DNA from: Symsagittifera roscoffensis
Lineage: Eukaryota > Xenacoelomorpha > Acoela > Convolutidae
Direction: 5' to 3'
Length of the DNA: 64,000 nucleotides
Assembly (NCBI RefSeq): GCF_963678635.1
Contig: NC_087062.1
Location: forward strand, 93,285,845-93,349,844
The notes beneath the pieces are model-generated. The model saw nothing but the letters and a program-made list of their open reading frames with translations. It made no database searches and was not told the DNA's origin. Numbering within the stretch: position 1 is the first letter of the stretch; every line of letters starts with the position of its first letter. This document shows positions 34,261 through 46,420 of this stretch, one piece after another. The translations under genes were made by a program, and so were the position numbers.

Positions 34261-37200
34261 ATTTACCAAAATTTTTTCCTTCGTCCGGCAGTTTTTTTTG
34301 ATATCGATGAGACTGTGTTATTTGAATGCCCGTAGTCAGTTTTTTTGCCCGTATTCAGTTTTTGAATGCCCGTAGTCAACCTTTTTAGGACCTCTTAGAA
34401 AACTTTAAAAAGATTCAACTCAAAAAAGTACATACGTTTTTGTTTTTTGAAATTGTTTTTCTCGTTTTTCCACTGCTTGCGTCAAATGTAATCTTGTTTG
34501 AAGTTATTGAAATTGTTAGCGTCATGTTTCTTTCATCCTATAAATGCTGCATCGCAAGTGGTGCGAAGCTCAGCTTCGCCTCTGTGTATATATTGGATAT
34601 ATAGCCTCTAGAAAATTTATAGGGTTGGTCGATGTCATAAAATATTATCAAAGGACGACCCTTTGGTTGGTGAAGGGTCGAATTCTTGAGGTGGCACGTC
34701 CGCTTCCCCACCTTAATCCACCCCTGATAACTAGGGTCTTTTTGTTTTTTAAGAGAGGTCGTGAAACCAAAAAAGTTAAATTTTTCTAAAATTTTTGTAA
34801 CTCTGCCTCTCCTCGAGAAAATCCGTTCCAGCTGCCACTGCCAATTTTTAATACAAAAGTTTGAATGAGTTGGTTGGATCGCCTAATCGAACAAAATTTT
34901 CAAATTTAAAGATCCTAATTTCCCACTGGGAAGCAAACCCATTGCCAAATTGCCACCAGTTTTATATTTCCGCAAGTGCGGCACAAACAAACTTTCTTTA
35001 CTTTATAGCAACTTAAGGTAAAACAAAGAAACTTGTCAAACCCTGCGATTGTTTTGGCAAAAGCATTTTGGTAAATCCAAAGTTATTGAACGTTTATTTT
35101 CTTGAAGTGAGTCCTGTTTTTGCTAACTTTCCTCAAAGTTCGGCAAAGTTTATTTCAAACTTTACTGAAACTGAATTTGATTTCTAATTTTCCTTCGCCT
35201 GGGACCTGATTTATATTTCAAAACTAATTTTGAACTTGATTCGAGTATTGTACAGTAGCTTCTGCGAATTCCTGTTGCACTTAATACAAGATGGCTTTGA
35301 AATAGTGCTAAAAAATCCCGGTGGGAAAATCTAACTTAGTTAATGATTGAATGGATGATATTAACTTGATAAAAAACAGAGGAAGTTGCAAAGTGGGAAG
35401 GCGAACTTTGCTAATGCAGTTTCTCTCCTTGAATCTTTCAATAACTTCCCTTGAAAAACTTTTCTAATTCTGACCATTCCAACTTATTTTTATTTTCTTC
35501 CCTTTAATTTAAACTTATTTGCTACAATCTCGGACAGAACTGCGTTTCAAACTGTCATATTTTTTTTGGTTACTTAAAACTGAAAACTGAAGAAGGGAAA
35601 CAACAAACAACAAACAATCGTTATTTTAGGAGCAGAAAAGTAGAGTTTAGCTATAGTTGTTTGTAGTTCTGACGAACAGGGTATTGGGGGTACACTTTTG
35701 TTAAATTAGGGAGTGAAAGTAGCCATTTTGTTTGCTAATTTCCGTTCTCCAGTTCCGACCTAAGTCAATGAAGAGTCGACAACTTTGGAAATAATTAAAA
35801 CTATTTTGACGTTTGTTTCCCTCATTTATTATTACCAGACAAACAAATATTCAGATCTCTTTGAGTTATCTCTCTCTCTATCATTCAAAAATTTCCAATA
35901 GTTTCATTGAAATTGGTTTCAATCTTGTAAGTTAGTAGAAAATCGCTTCAGAAACAGGCAAGTTTAATATTTTTGTTAAGTTTTTACATTTTTGCTCTTA
36001 TTTCTCACCTAACATTTCTCATTTTAAAAAAACAATCAAGCGTTTCTCATTTCATAATGTACACTTCATTTTATAATGTGTTTCTCATTTTATAACATTC
36101 ATAACTGGTATTCATTTCAGAAGTACAGTCATTTGTTTTTAGTTTGTTTAATTTCTTGTTTTCAGTCTATCATAGCTAACAATCCAAAGTAATTCCTAAG
36201 CACATTATTTTAAGTTTTTGATGAAATTCAAAAAAAAATTTCAGAAGTTTTCGTTAAAAAATATCAAATGCTGGAAGAGAACTTATCGGTCAATAATTAT
36301 CAAAGTACATGGAGTACACGGGGTTTCCATTTTCGTGTAAGAGAGTTACTCGAGCTATGTTCAATTTTGAAATATAATAACTCATCTCAACACATAAAAG
36401 AAGCGATAAAGGCTCACTTATTACAGAATCCTAATTTGTTCAACGGGTAGACGTCAAGTAGGCACATACTGCGCCTTTTGTCTATCCCCTCCATTTTGTT
36501 GATTTAATAATTTAAATAAATTAATGCTTGTATTATCAACTATATGGAGAAATAAATTCTTCTTCTTCTTCTTCTACAAAGAAAGTTCAATGTCTTTCTG
36601 TTCCGACTACTCTCGAAGAGTGGAAAAGAGCTTTGGATTAGGGTCGGATTTTGACTTTTTTCTAGCTGGTTTCCACTACCCCAAGGAAACCTCAAAAAGG
36701 GATCAAAGGTGGTACCTTATTAAAATTTATTGAGATTCTACTGAAAAAACAACGAAAAATTCGGTTCAATGTCCAGAAAAACTGGTTTGATGTTTTAACG
36801 TTTTTTAGACTGATGTAGATTTAAAAAATAAGACAGGAGTTAACGGCTGATTTCCAAATTTAGCTGTACTAGTAATTTTAAGCTATATTGGCTATTACTT
36901 AGCACTTCGTGCATTTGTTCGACTTCTTTAATTTTTTTTCTGGATACAAAAGATTAGGAAATTGAGTAAAGAAAAAAATTTCGGTTTTTAAATTTTGCTT
37001 AATGATTTGTTTCATTAATCAGATCGGAATATTCTGCGCTACTTGCACAACAGCCAGCTATCTTTGTGCCAACATGTTTTTTAATCATAAGACTTTTTTA
37101 TTTATTTTTGTTTGAGATATTGCATCAGTCCAAAAATTTGAAAAAGATCTTTTAATTTTAAGGTATCTTTTTACATAGCTAGAGACTTTTTATAGCTTGA

Positions 37201-37834
37201 CAACAGCGCTTCAAACTAAAAGCCCAAAATACTTTTCTAAACTTTGATTAAATTAGGGTTTTTATAGTGATTTGGGAGGGCTTATAAAAGATTGACAAAA
37301 CTTTGAATTTTTCTAATAAATCCGCTCATCTCAAGAAAAGTTCAGGTCCGCCTTTGAATTAAGCATTCAAACCTTTGCCCTGATACGACCAGTCATGTTT
37401 ATTTTTAAACAAAATGAAAAAAATTGCTTTTTATTTTTTTTGTGAGAAATCAGATCGGCGGAAGTTGAGAAATCATCTGCCTCGCTAAACCAGATAACTT
37501 AAATTTGTCTAAAAAAATAATGCAAACAATTTTTCTATTTATTTTTTTACGAAAGAAGTTATAAAGTTTTATTCGGCGTTTTGAGATTTGAAAATTCACA
37601 GAAATGTTTTCTAGTGAAAATCATTTTTGAGGAAATTTCTGAGGAACTTTAAGAGTGCCAAACAGTATGGCTGCTCAAAGCAAAAAGTGTGACAAAATGT
37701 CATAAAATTTTTTTGATATTATTGAACTTCTATTCAGTTTTCTAGTAGTCTCAATTTAGATTTATTTGAGTTTGGATCAGAAATCGGAAATTTTTTACAT
37801 TTGCGGCAGTAATTAATCAGAAATTACTGTTTCT
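34261..37834. repeat. Tandem duplication, copy 2 (3,574 bp)
   Basis: Head-to-tail with copy 1, from ATTTACC at 34261 to ACTGTTTCT at 37834. The sequence after it (ATTGATGCC) shares only ATT with the unit start, a 3-4 base microhomology. All the unit's repeats are present in the same order. Confidence 0.95.
36218..36576 (+). pseudogene. Probable non-LTR retrotransposon 3' end (copy 2)
   Basis: Duplicate of 32642-33001 in the second tandem unit. An A-run one base shorter upstream and one Arg-to-Trp change (ACACGGAGT to ACATGGAGT) distinguish it. The same stop and the same (TTC)n tail are present. Confidence 0.4.
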
Positions 37835-38216
37835 ATTGATGCCAGTAGCATTTATAGTTTTTTAGTTTTCTCCTGCTATTGTGACTAAGTGTTTACAGCT
37901 TTATCGTTTTTTAAGTCTTTGTAATTGTAAAAACTTTTTTCGATAAAATTTTTAGGCTTTTTTGTGCTTGAGCACTTTTTCCGCAGAAATATTTAATGTT
38001 TTCATATGGGAACAAAAAAATTCGGCCGAAATCAACTCTTGCAGATATTATAGTCAGAAACGGTCCAGTTAGTTTTCCTGTTGACAAAGTTTAGCTGAAA
38101 ATTGAATTGAAATAAGTTTCCAGCGTGGAGTTTGCAGGTAGCAAATCTCTATTGCGCTTAGCGCTACCTGTCAGTCAGCGCGCCATCATGGGCATGAGTC
38201 TTTCCACTTATAGTTT

Positions 38217-38695
38217 GTTCCGACCATTCAAAATGCGGAAGAACTTTGTATTAAGGTGTGTTTTTGTCATTCTTTTTTTGTTTTCTGCGCAAAATCAGGT
38301 ACTGCAAATAATTATTGGAATGAGTCGAATGATATAATATATTTAAACCCTTTTCGCCCTCATTCAAGCAACATGAAAAAAATTTGAAAAAAAATCTCAG
38401 TGTCGAGAAAAACCTGTATGAGTTTTTCATTTTTGGTCTAATTTCGAGCGAGCGATTAAAGCTAGCCAGCATGCCTATTTATGATATTTAGGTAGTTTAT
38501 AATAGCCTGTTTGTACCTAATTTTATTTTCAATCATTTCTTATTAATTGTTGGAGTTATTAGCTTGATTTTGAGGATCAAAAATTACAAAAAGTTGAAAA
38601 TTTTTAGCGAAAAATTTTTTTTTAAATTTTTTCAAATTACGGTCGGAACATTCTGTGCTAATTGCACAGTAACCGGCTATCCTTGTTTCTACGGA
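38217..38695 (+). mobile_element. GTTCCGACC-ended repeat family, copy 5 (best preserved)
   Basis: Runs from TTGTTCCGACCATTCAAAATG through GCGCAAAATCAGGTACTGC and CAGTGTCGAGAAAAACC to ACGGTCGGAACATTCTGTGC, then TAATTGCACAGTAACCGGC. About 480 bp, no coding sequence. It is a useful reference copy for the family. Confidence 0.65.
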
Positions 38696-38699
38696 GTCT

Positions 38700-41600
38700 A
38701 TGAAATGTTTTCTTGAATTTTCACTGGCCAAAAAGTCTCAAGATTCTGGCTGAGCTTGGTGATGTTTTATGAGCCGATAAATCTGAATTTTGACCAAATC
38801 GCCTAGACTGGAGAACGGATATCTGCAATTACTACGGCCAGTTGTAGTGCATTATCATAGGCTGCAGCCGAATCCGATTTTCAACCTGGCATAGTTTGTA
38901 CCCCGCAGTTTTCAACTCATAAAAAACAAGTGCAAATGACACTGACAATTGCAGAATGATAATTAATGCAAAACAAATGTGAGAAAACTCAACAAAAAAG
39001 GTATAATTTTTTTTTCATATATTTTTCCAATGTTTTTAACAGCTCACTTGATTAATAATCGAAATTTAAAATAGAACTAAAAATTTTACACACAATCGAT
39101 GTGTGGCTACGCAAAACTTTCAGAACAAAAAAGTGAGTCTATGTTTCCAAAAAATGGTGAAGTCAACGACAAATGAAACGCAAAATCAATAATTAAAATA
39201 ACATACACAATTTACAAATTTTCTGAACAGAAAAAGAAACTTTAATCCAAGCACTGTTAGAAAATTTATGAAGAGCATTTATGTCGGATTGTTAGAAAAA
39301 AAACCGAACTTCCAAAAAAGTTCGTTCTGTGAAAATTAAGCCGACAAAAACGCGGTCAGACGGTGGTATCTAACTTTCACTTTGCGACTGTAATTGAACA
39401 CTGGGCTTTTGTCGTCTCAAAATAACTTGATACCATTGTGCCCAATGCTCAGAAAGATCGCAGAAATCTATTTTTTACTTATTGTTATATCTGAAATCGG
39501 CTAGAAAGCAACCAAAAAATATCAAAAAACTTTCGAAAAACGGCGTAAAATCACTGTTTAAGTTTCTTTCAACAACAAAATAGGATAAAAAACATCTAAG
39601 ATTAGCCTAACATCTAAAAATCAAAAAAAAATATCATGGGGTTGTTTTTCAGTATTCAAAAATTTATTGAGTTTTCAATTTAAAAAAAAAACACACTTAA
39701 AGTTTGAGATCAAAAAAGTAGATGAGTAAGCCGACAGAATTGATTCGATGGACGCCCAGTACCCTACAATAATAAACCAAAATGTTCGGCAGAAAACCTC
39801 AGGGCAAAAAATGCTGCCAATTTCTATATAAAATCTATGAATGCTAAGATGATTTTTAAATGAAGATGGTAGACATTATTTGGAAAATAAATCGACAGAG
39901 CTTAAGTCGGCAACCAAGAAGCAGAAAAACATAAACAAACAAAATAAGACCGATTTTCTACAAATATAACTGCAATGTTTAATTTCTATGTACAGTATTC
40001 ACCAGTAGTAACAAACTCTAAAAGTTAAGTTTGAATGTTTAATAAAGTGAGCATGTCAAGCATTACGTTGTTGGTAGCAGCAAGTTTTCAGCTAAAAAAA
40101 CTATATTCCGATTTGATAAGGCTGTTAATAGCAAGCAACCGTGAAGATAAATTGTTCGCTGTTGAAAAATAAATTACCGAGGAATTTATTAGTTGTTAAA
40201 TTATGAAAATAAAAAACCTAAAATCATTCCAATTGATTCATAGCAGCATTGTCATCGCCTACAACAATGGTACAATAGTATACCATAATCGGGAACTAGA
40301 CTTCCAATTGATTCATAGCAGCATTGTCATCGCCTACAACAATGGTACAATAGTATCAATTATTAGCGGTAAAATTACTGCAGCACCAAGTGATTTCGTT
40401 AAATCAGTTGTTCATTGGCAAAATTTTCCATTCGATTTGACTAAATTACTTGTCACCAGAATATGAACAGAGAACGTTTTAAAAAACTTCCTTTTCAATA
40501 CAATTGCAAGAATAAGTGTCTTATAATCGGGAACTAGACTTTTACCCCGGTAATTAATTTTTCTTACAAACCCGTAGGAAATTGTGAAAAAATTTTGATA
40601 GTGAACCTTAGCCAATTTGAGACTTCTTCCAACGCGACTCAGAGATGATGTGGTAATTTTTTCTCTAAAAGCCTGGGATTTGATTGTTTTTCACTATGTA
40701 TGAAACTGGAAACGTTTTTTTTCCAGAAAAAAATAAAATTGTCGGACTTTTTTTCATCTGCTATGTTTTGTCGGCTTAGTTGCCATATCGAGAATTTTCT
40801 TCTGCTCTCATCAGCTTTGATCTTAATTACAATTATTTGATTTTCTCTGTAATTTGTAAAATTACTAGCCTTGACCTTTCTAATTTTCTAAGTTTTCCTG
40901 ATTGTTTCTTGTTCGCTTAAAAAATTTCATTTGCTTTAGATGGCTTCGGCTTATGTTTTTTGGCTTCTTCGTTTTATTTTAGGACGCTTCAAAGACAAAA
41001 AATGATCGATTAATCATTTTTTAAGATAATAATTTCTACTGGCAGGTTTTAGGCTCAATGGCGTCTATTCACCTGTTGTCGATTTTCTATTTTTTGTTGT
41101 CCAATTTCGATTCGATAGCTTGCACTGCTGGGCTGGTGTTGCATCGCAAGTAACGCTAAGCTCCTCTTCACCTCTGCTTACAGGCTAAAAAATTTTCCCC
41201 ATTTTTTCAAGCAAAAATTTTTTTAAAAAGAAAATCAAGCCAGCTTTTTAAGCTTTTTAGTCTGAAAACATAAACGTTTTCATACATAAATTTTTTCAGA
41301 AAATATTAGTTGAACAAAACAGGGCGCGTGTATATCAATTTTTTGTGCCCTCAAATTAACAAAGAACTTGAGAAAATTTGAGAGAGCGTAGTGATTAAAT
41401 AAAACGAACTGAACAAAAGCTTGAGCATGTTCCACAGTTACAGTAAAATACGCAAATTGGACAACAATTTTAACAAAAATGACAGAAAAAATTGCCAAGG
41501 AACTAACTTAACTCGATTTAAATCAAGCTTTTGTAAGCTATTTCGTTTCCGCGGTTTAAATCAAGTTTTTGTAAGCTATTAAGCTTTTAAAATAAGCTAT

Positions 41601-42080
41601 TGTAGGCCTGATAGCTTGCTTAATTGCTCACATTAAAACTTAAAATCAAAAAATCTCGGCCATTTTTTCTCAATATTTGGACATTTTTTGAAAAAAAAAA
41701 TTTAATGCCATACGAGTTACGACTAAAAATTTTTCTTTATGATAAATCACTCAACCCAGAGTAATGATTAGTTTTGTTACCTGAATTTGCGTGAAAAAAA
41801 AATAAAACATACCTGAATACAGAATTGTTCCCCAACATCAAAAAATTTCATTGGATTGAAAATTAAGTTTGAAAAGACTTCATTCTAATGCCACAATCAA
41901 TTCCCGAATGACGCTTTTCGGTATCTGATTTTGCCTGAAAAAAAAAGCAACCTAGACCATGGTTCCTTCCAATCCCAAAATAAAAAGAAATATAAGATGA
42001 AAGCTCATTTACGTTTATCTATTCGCCTTTATCATTGTTGTTCAAAATCTCTTTAATTGTTTGATCCAATCTAGTTATTT
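38700..42080. other. Non-coding region with small local duplications
   Basis: A 54-bp segment starting TTCCAATTGATTCATAGCAG occurs at 40227 and 40302. The spacer between them (ATAATCGGGAACTAGACTT) recurs at about 40524. TTTAAATCAAGYTTTTGTAAGC repeats at 41518 and 41554. 40760-41000 resembles 905-1140. The plus strand at 38900-39990 is A-rich and has no supportable gene. Confidence 0.5.
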
Positions 42081-42081
42081 T

Positions 42082-42650
42082 TGTTCCGACCATTTTAAAA
42101 ATGGGTGGACGTTTTATTCGCAGGTCTTGTAGTTTTTCTTCTCTTTTGTTTTCCTCGTAAAATCGGATATTACAAAACAATCAACGGAATGGGTCAACAG
42201 ATATACCAAAAAAAAGGTTTTTCAGTTGTGATTTGAACGAAATTTATTGTTTTTTCAAAACATTCCCCATTATAGAGAGAAACCGATTGAAAATTTTTGA
42301 TTTTGAGTTTAATTTTGAGCGAATAAAGCTAGCGAGCAGGCTGACCAAAGCTCATTTAAGCTTAACTTATGTCCTGAGCATTTAGTTTTTTGGGAATTAA
42401 AAACCTCAAAAAATAAAAACTTTCTGGGAAAAAATTGGAATAAAAATATTCTCTTTGCATTTTTTGTTTTTCTAGTCTTTTGTTGTCCAATTTCCCTAGT
42501 TTAGTAAGACTGCCGAATATGCCTAAGTTTCAGTTTAACGTCAGATCCTTTTATCGAACCACGCAGAAAAAATTATACTATTTTTTTTGTATTTTTGAAA
42601 GACTACGGTCGGAACATGCTGTGCTACTTGCGCAGTAACTGCCTAGCCTT
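42082..42650 (+). mobile_element. GTTCCGACC-ended repeat family, copy 6
   Basis: TTTGTTCCGACCATTTTAAA to CTACGGTCGGAACATGCTGTG, then GCGCAGTAACTGCC. It sits next to copy 7 with about 65 bases between them. Confidence 0.6.
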
Positions 42651-42716
42651 GTTGCAATTTGAACCCAATTTGACTCCAAGAGTAAAGTTTGCCAGGCGCC
42701 TTGAAGTATTTTTTTT

Positions 42717-43075
42717 GTTGTTCCGACCATTGAAAATTGTTTGTTTTGTTTTCTACGCAAAATCAGGTACTACAAATGATCATATTCAATGAATTTTCAG
42801 TCGTGAATGATATATCATATTGAAGTCCTTTCAGTCATTTTGTTCCAGAAAAAAAACGATTCAAAAACCTACTCGAACGAAGTAAGTCTATGAAAGTTTT
42901 CATTTAGGGAAGAGAAAAACCTTATTTCACTCCGTGAAAAAAAATTTGTAGAAGCTTCGTACAAAGATGGCATTAATTTGAAACAGAAAGAAAAAAAACT
43001 GATTTTGCGTTTTATTAATGTGAGGTTGGTCGGAACATTCTGTGCTACCTGGAAAGCAACCGGCTCTCTTTGTTT
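42717..43075 (+). mobile_element. GTTCCGACC-ended repeat family, copy 7 (short)
   Basis: TTGTTCCGACCATTGAAAATTG to TTGGTCGGAACATTCTGTGC, then TACCTGGAAAGCAACCGGC. Shorter than the other copies through loss of the middle. Confidence 0.6.
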
Positions 43076-43303
43076 ATTTTTGTTTTTATTAGTGTTAAGA
43101 GGAACCTAATAACTAAGTTTTGAGTTAAAATGTTTAAGTTTAATGATCATCGCTAGAAAGGAAGCAAAGTTTGTTCGAAATGGCTTAGCAAAAGGTTATC
43201 TGTCTCTAATTAAATTAGCCATTCAGTCTGATGTGTAACTATACGTGAAGTGATGCCATAAAATATCACAATCTGCCTTTATGGCCCATTAATTAGATAT
43301 CCG

Positions 43304-43555
43304 TCATGATCGAGTATGATACTTAACAGGGCTCAAATTGGACTGAACTAACTGCAGAACAGTTTTGAGCAGTGACATTTGCAGTATTCCCTTTTCAACA
43401 GCAGTCGTTACCTCTTCTATAATTGAGTGCAAAGTGCATCTGGCAAGACGAAAAAGTGTTGCGAATGAAACTAATGAGCGCGAGATTGAAAAGTAGTTGA
43501 GCAAATTAATTGTTCAGCGGGAGTAAGGCGCAACTTTACCTGAACAATTTCGGGA
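43304..43555 (-). pseudogene. Possible PIF/Harbinger-type transposase fragment
   Basis: The minus strand reads RSLVSFATLFRLARCTLHSI, then IEEVTTAVEKGI, to a stop near 43306. The preceding piece in another frame reads KLRLTPAEQLICSTTF. The pattern (L-x-P-x-E-x-L … L-F-x-[ILV]-[AG]-R-x-T … I-x-x-E-V) recalls the helix-turn-helix region before the DDE core of PIF/Harbinger (HARBI1-like) transposases. A frameshift and an in-frame stop separate the two parts, and no DDE core is nearby. Weak but better than chance. Confidence 0.35.
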
Positions 43556-44779
43556 CTTGATTAACGGGAGATGAGTTACTTGAAAAACGTACTTTAAATC
43601 TATTACACAAAATTGAAAATGCGTCAATAAATTTACTGTTTTCTGACTTTTCGTACGTAACTTGGAGAAAAAACATAATACTTAAAAAGAAAAGCTTTCG
43701 ATTTTGTAAGATTTTATCTTGTCAATTTGCGAATAAGATGTAAAAACAACTTTTGAACACACCGCAACTTCAAGGGTTTTTATTCCATATACTCAAAAAA
43801 AGTATATGCAAATACTTCAAAATTTCCTTTCAAGTTTTGCTTTTCAATTGTTTACCAATATATTTTTTCAATAATTCTTAGCTACATATTTAATTTCCGT
43901 CAAACATTTTCCTTCAATTTAAACTTGTTCGAGTTTTGCCTGAATTGATTTAAGAAACACAACAGGTAAGTGATATAAATTTTTATGCCATTAATTTTCA
44001 GTGTTTTTTTTAGTTTGAATGGAACAAGAATAGAGATGCAAATCATTTTCTTTTAGTAAGTTCAGATTTTTTATTATGAACCTACCCTTTATCATTAGGG
44101 CAGCATTTCTCTTCGTAAGAAAACGAAACTTTCTGATTTTAATTCTATGTTTGAAGTCATAAATAATCATTTGTGGTCTCATACTTCTCAAGTTATTTTT
44201 CTAACAACCACAATACACTTTTTCCTGGGGCCTATTCAGATTCCATCACCTCTGCTTTTTTGCAGCTCTTAATGTCCTTTTCACTTTTTTATCTCTCTTT
44301 CATCTACTTCGTATCCTCAACCGACAGTCGCTCTAAAGAGATTTAACACGAAATAAGAACAAGCAAGTATATAGTAAATAAAACAGTAAATAAAAAAGAT
44401 AGATACTTTTTTTCAGAAGTGAATCAGTAATTAGTATCCTGCCTATCTGAGCTCAATTTAATTTTCTCTTTACTAACATACATCACTGCCTATTGCTGAA
44501 CGTGTTAAAGTTCTTAAAAAAGTTCAATGATTAAAAGAATGCAATTAAAATACTTCAACCAAAATTTGGTAAACCACAACACACGGCTGAACCTGAGCTA
44601 AGAAATTGCATTTATCCTGGTAAGTTATTTAAGATTTTGGTTTATTTGAACAAATTGGGAGGGTCTTTGCAAGTTTTGTTGAGGATCTCGTATTTTTCTT
44701 CGATTCTTGTTTGCACTCAAAAAGGTAGCCTTTATAACTTGGAAAACCCGAAAATGACGTTTCAATTTTTAAACTCTTA

Positions 44780-44835
44780 GTAAGCTTGTATCAGGGAAAG
44801 GCCCTGAATGCTCTAACTGTCCTGTTCCATGAACA
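44780..44835 (-). repeat. End fragment of the hairpin-ended repeat family
   Basis: CTTGTATCAGGGAAAGGCCC then TGAATGCTCTAACTGTCCTG matches the terminal part of the family (GTATCAGGGCGAAGCCCTG) with a changed loop. Similar remnants (GCCCTGATACGACCAGTC) are at about 33805 and 37378. Confidence 0.5.
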
Positions 44836-45134
44836 AATGGTGGCCGCTGAATTTTTTTTGTTATGACCACTCTCGGAGAAAGGGAAGGAAGTATAGCGTA
44901 CGGTCCGTGTCCTAAGTTTCCAGGCAACTAGTACTACCTCATGAGAAGTATCATATTAAAGACGTATTGGCCATGACTCGGATTTTAAAAAGAAAGTTTC
45001 AAAAAGTCGTCTCAATTTCGAGGAAAACTAGTCTGAATACTTTCACTTTCACACCCAATCGGACGAAACTTGTTGAGAAACGGACCCCCTCAATTCAATA
45101 ATCCTCAAATTGATCAATATTTCAGCTATTAAAG

Positions 45135-45379
45135 TTTTTTTTTAAGATTTAAGATCATTTATCCACGAGGGATAGGACCAACATACGAGCTGTACAGACC
45201 ATCACGGCGAACCGCTGTTGTGCCCCTGCTTAAGAACTACATGCAATTTTTTTGGTTATTTTTCTGGGCTGGGTAATGTTGCCTCACCCTCAAGCAACGA
45301 GCACGGATCATGGTGGGCCTCGAACATCCGACCTTTCGATTGAGAGGCGGAGACGTAACCACTTCACCACTGCTCCCCC
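45135..45379 (-). mobile_element. tRNA-derived SINE
   Basis: On the minus strand a tRNA-like head has box A TGGTGAAGTGG (plus 45359-45369) and box B TGTTCGAGGCC (plus 45316-45326), with an anticodon-arm-like CCTCTCAATCGAAAGG between. A unique body follows (CGTGCTCGTTGCTTGAGGG … CCTATCCCTCGTGGATAAAT) and then an A-run (complement of T at 45135-45143). Pol III promoter plus body plus A-tail is the standard SINE layout. No clear TSD. Confidence 0.7.
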
Positions 45380-46317
45380 ATTTCATGTTTCTCATTCCAG
45401 AATTTTTTTCATGTATTTCAGTTATTGTTTTCTAAAACATAAAAGTAAGTTGAAGAAAAAACACGAAAATTTATTTTTTGATATAACTTTTGAAATGTCT
45501 TCAGTTTTGAAATCTTTATTCACTGTGGCTGGGACACTCTGTGCTACTGCTATTTGCACAACATATGGCTACCCTTCTTAATTTTTAATCATCAATATCT
45601 CTCCGATGGAAAAAAAAGTTCGCCCAAAAATGGATAGTGAAAAAATGAAACTTGTCTTCCAAAAAAACCATCCCCCAGTACAAATATTCCGTTTGAAGAA
45701 TAAAACAAATACTCCATTGAAACTTTTTTAATGTGTGTATCTCGTATTAATTTAGTGTTTTTGATTTGCTAATGTACAAACTTTCAATCAAAGCAAGTGT
45801 GGTTTTACAAAAAAATATCTTTAAAAAAATTCTTTGAAAATAGATCAATTTTTGCGCAACCATTTTGCATAAAAACACCAAAAGAAACATTTTCTGTTAC
45901 AAGCTTTGCAGTTTTTGCTTTTGAGGCAAAAGAGTAATTTATGCTAAAAGCTTTTAGCAACTTCAAGATTGTCATTGTCTTGAATACAAGCCAGACTCTT
46001 TTTGTGTAGTTTCATCGCACAGTTGTTTGACTCTTGCTAAAGTGCATGTACTAGCGGTTCTTTTTAACTATCCCCCTTTGCAAAAAGGGTGGATTTTCGT
46101 TACTAGGTACAAAATTCAGATTTGATTAACCGTCGAATTATTTCTTTTAGAGGTTGCAATTCGTTACAAGGTACACTAGGGGGGAAATAGTGAAAAAGGT
46201 CGATACTAACGCCTCCATGAATTGCACAAGCCGATTGACGCAAATTTAGGTCTCGAATCGCTTCGAAGTTTTGCCAATTTTTATTGTCTGAGACATTCAA
46301 AAAACATCTTCAAACTC

Positions 46318-46420
46318 AAGGGCGGATTTAGGGGGGCTGAAGTTGGACGCCCCCCCCCCCCCCCACCAGAGGTTCGGCCCCCTAACGAACGAAAGTTTCC
46401 CTCCTTTAATATAATATTAT
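46318..46420 (+). mobile_element. G-run MITE left-end fragment
   Basis: AAGGGCGGATTTAGGGGGGC, a run of 15 C, then GGTTCGGCCCCCTAACGAACG. This is the family's left end, with the run now in C. The remainder of the element is missing. Confidence 0.5.

Noticed and set aside
40203-40466. An 87-codon frame with an internal peptide repeat (IHSSIVIAYNNGTIV)
   Set aside because: The repeat is the consequence of the 54-bp DNA duplication. No family resemblance and no codon bias.
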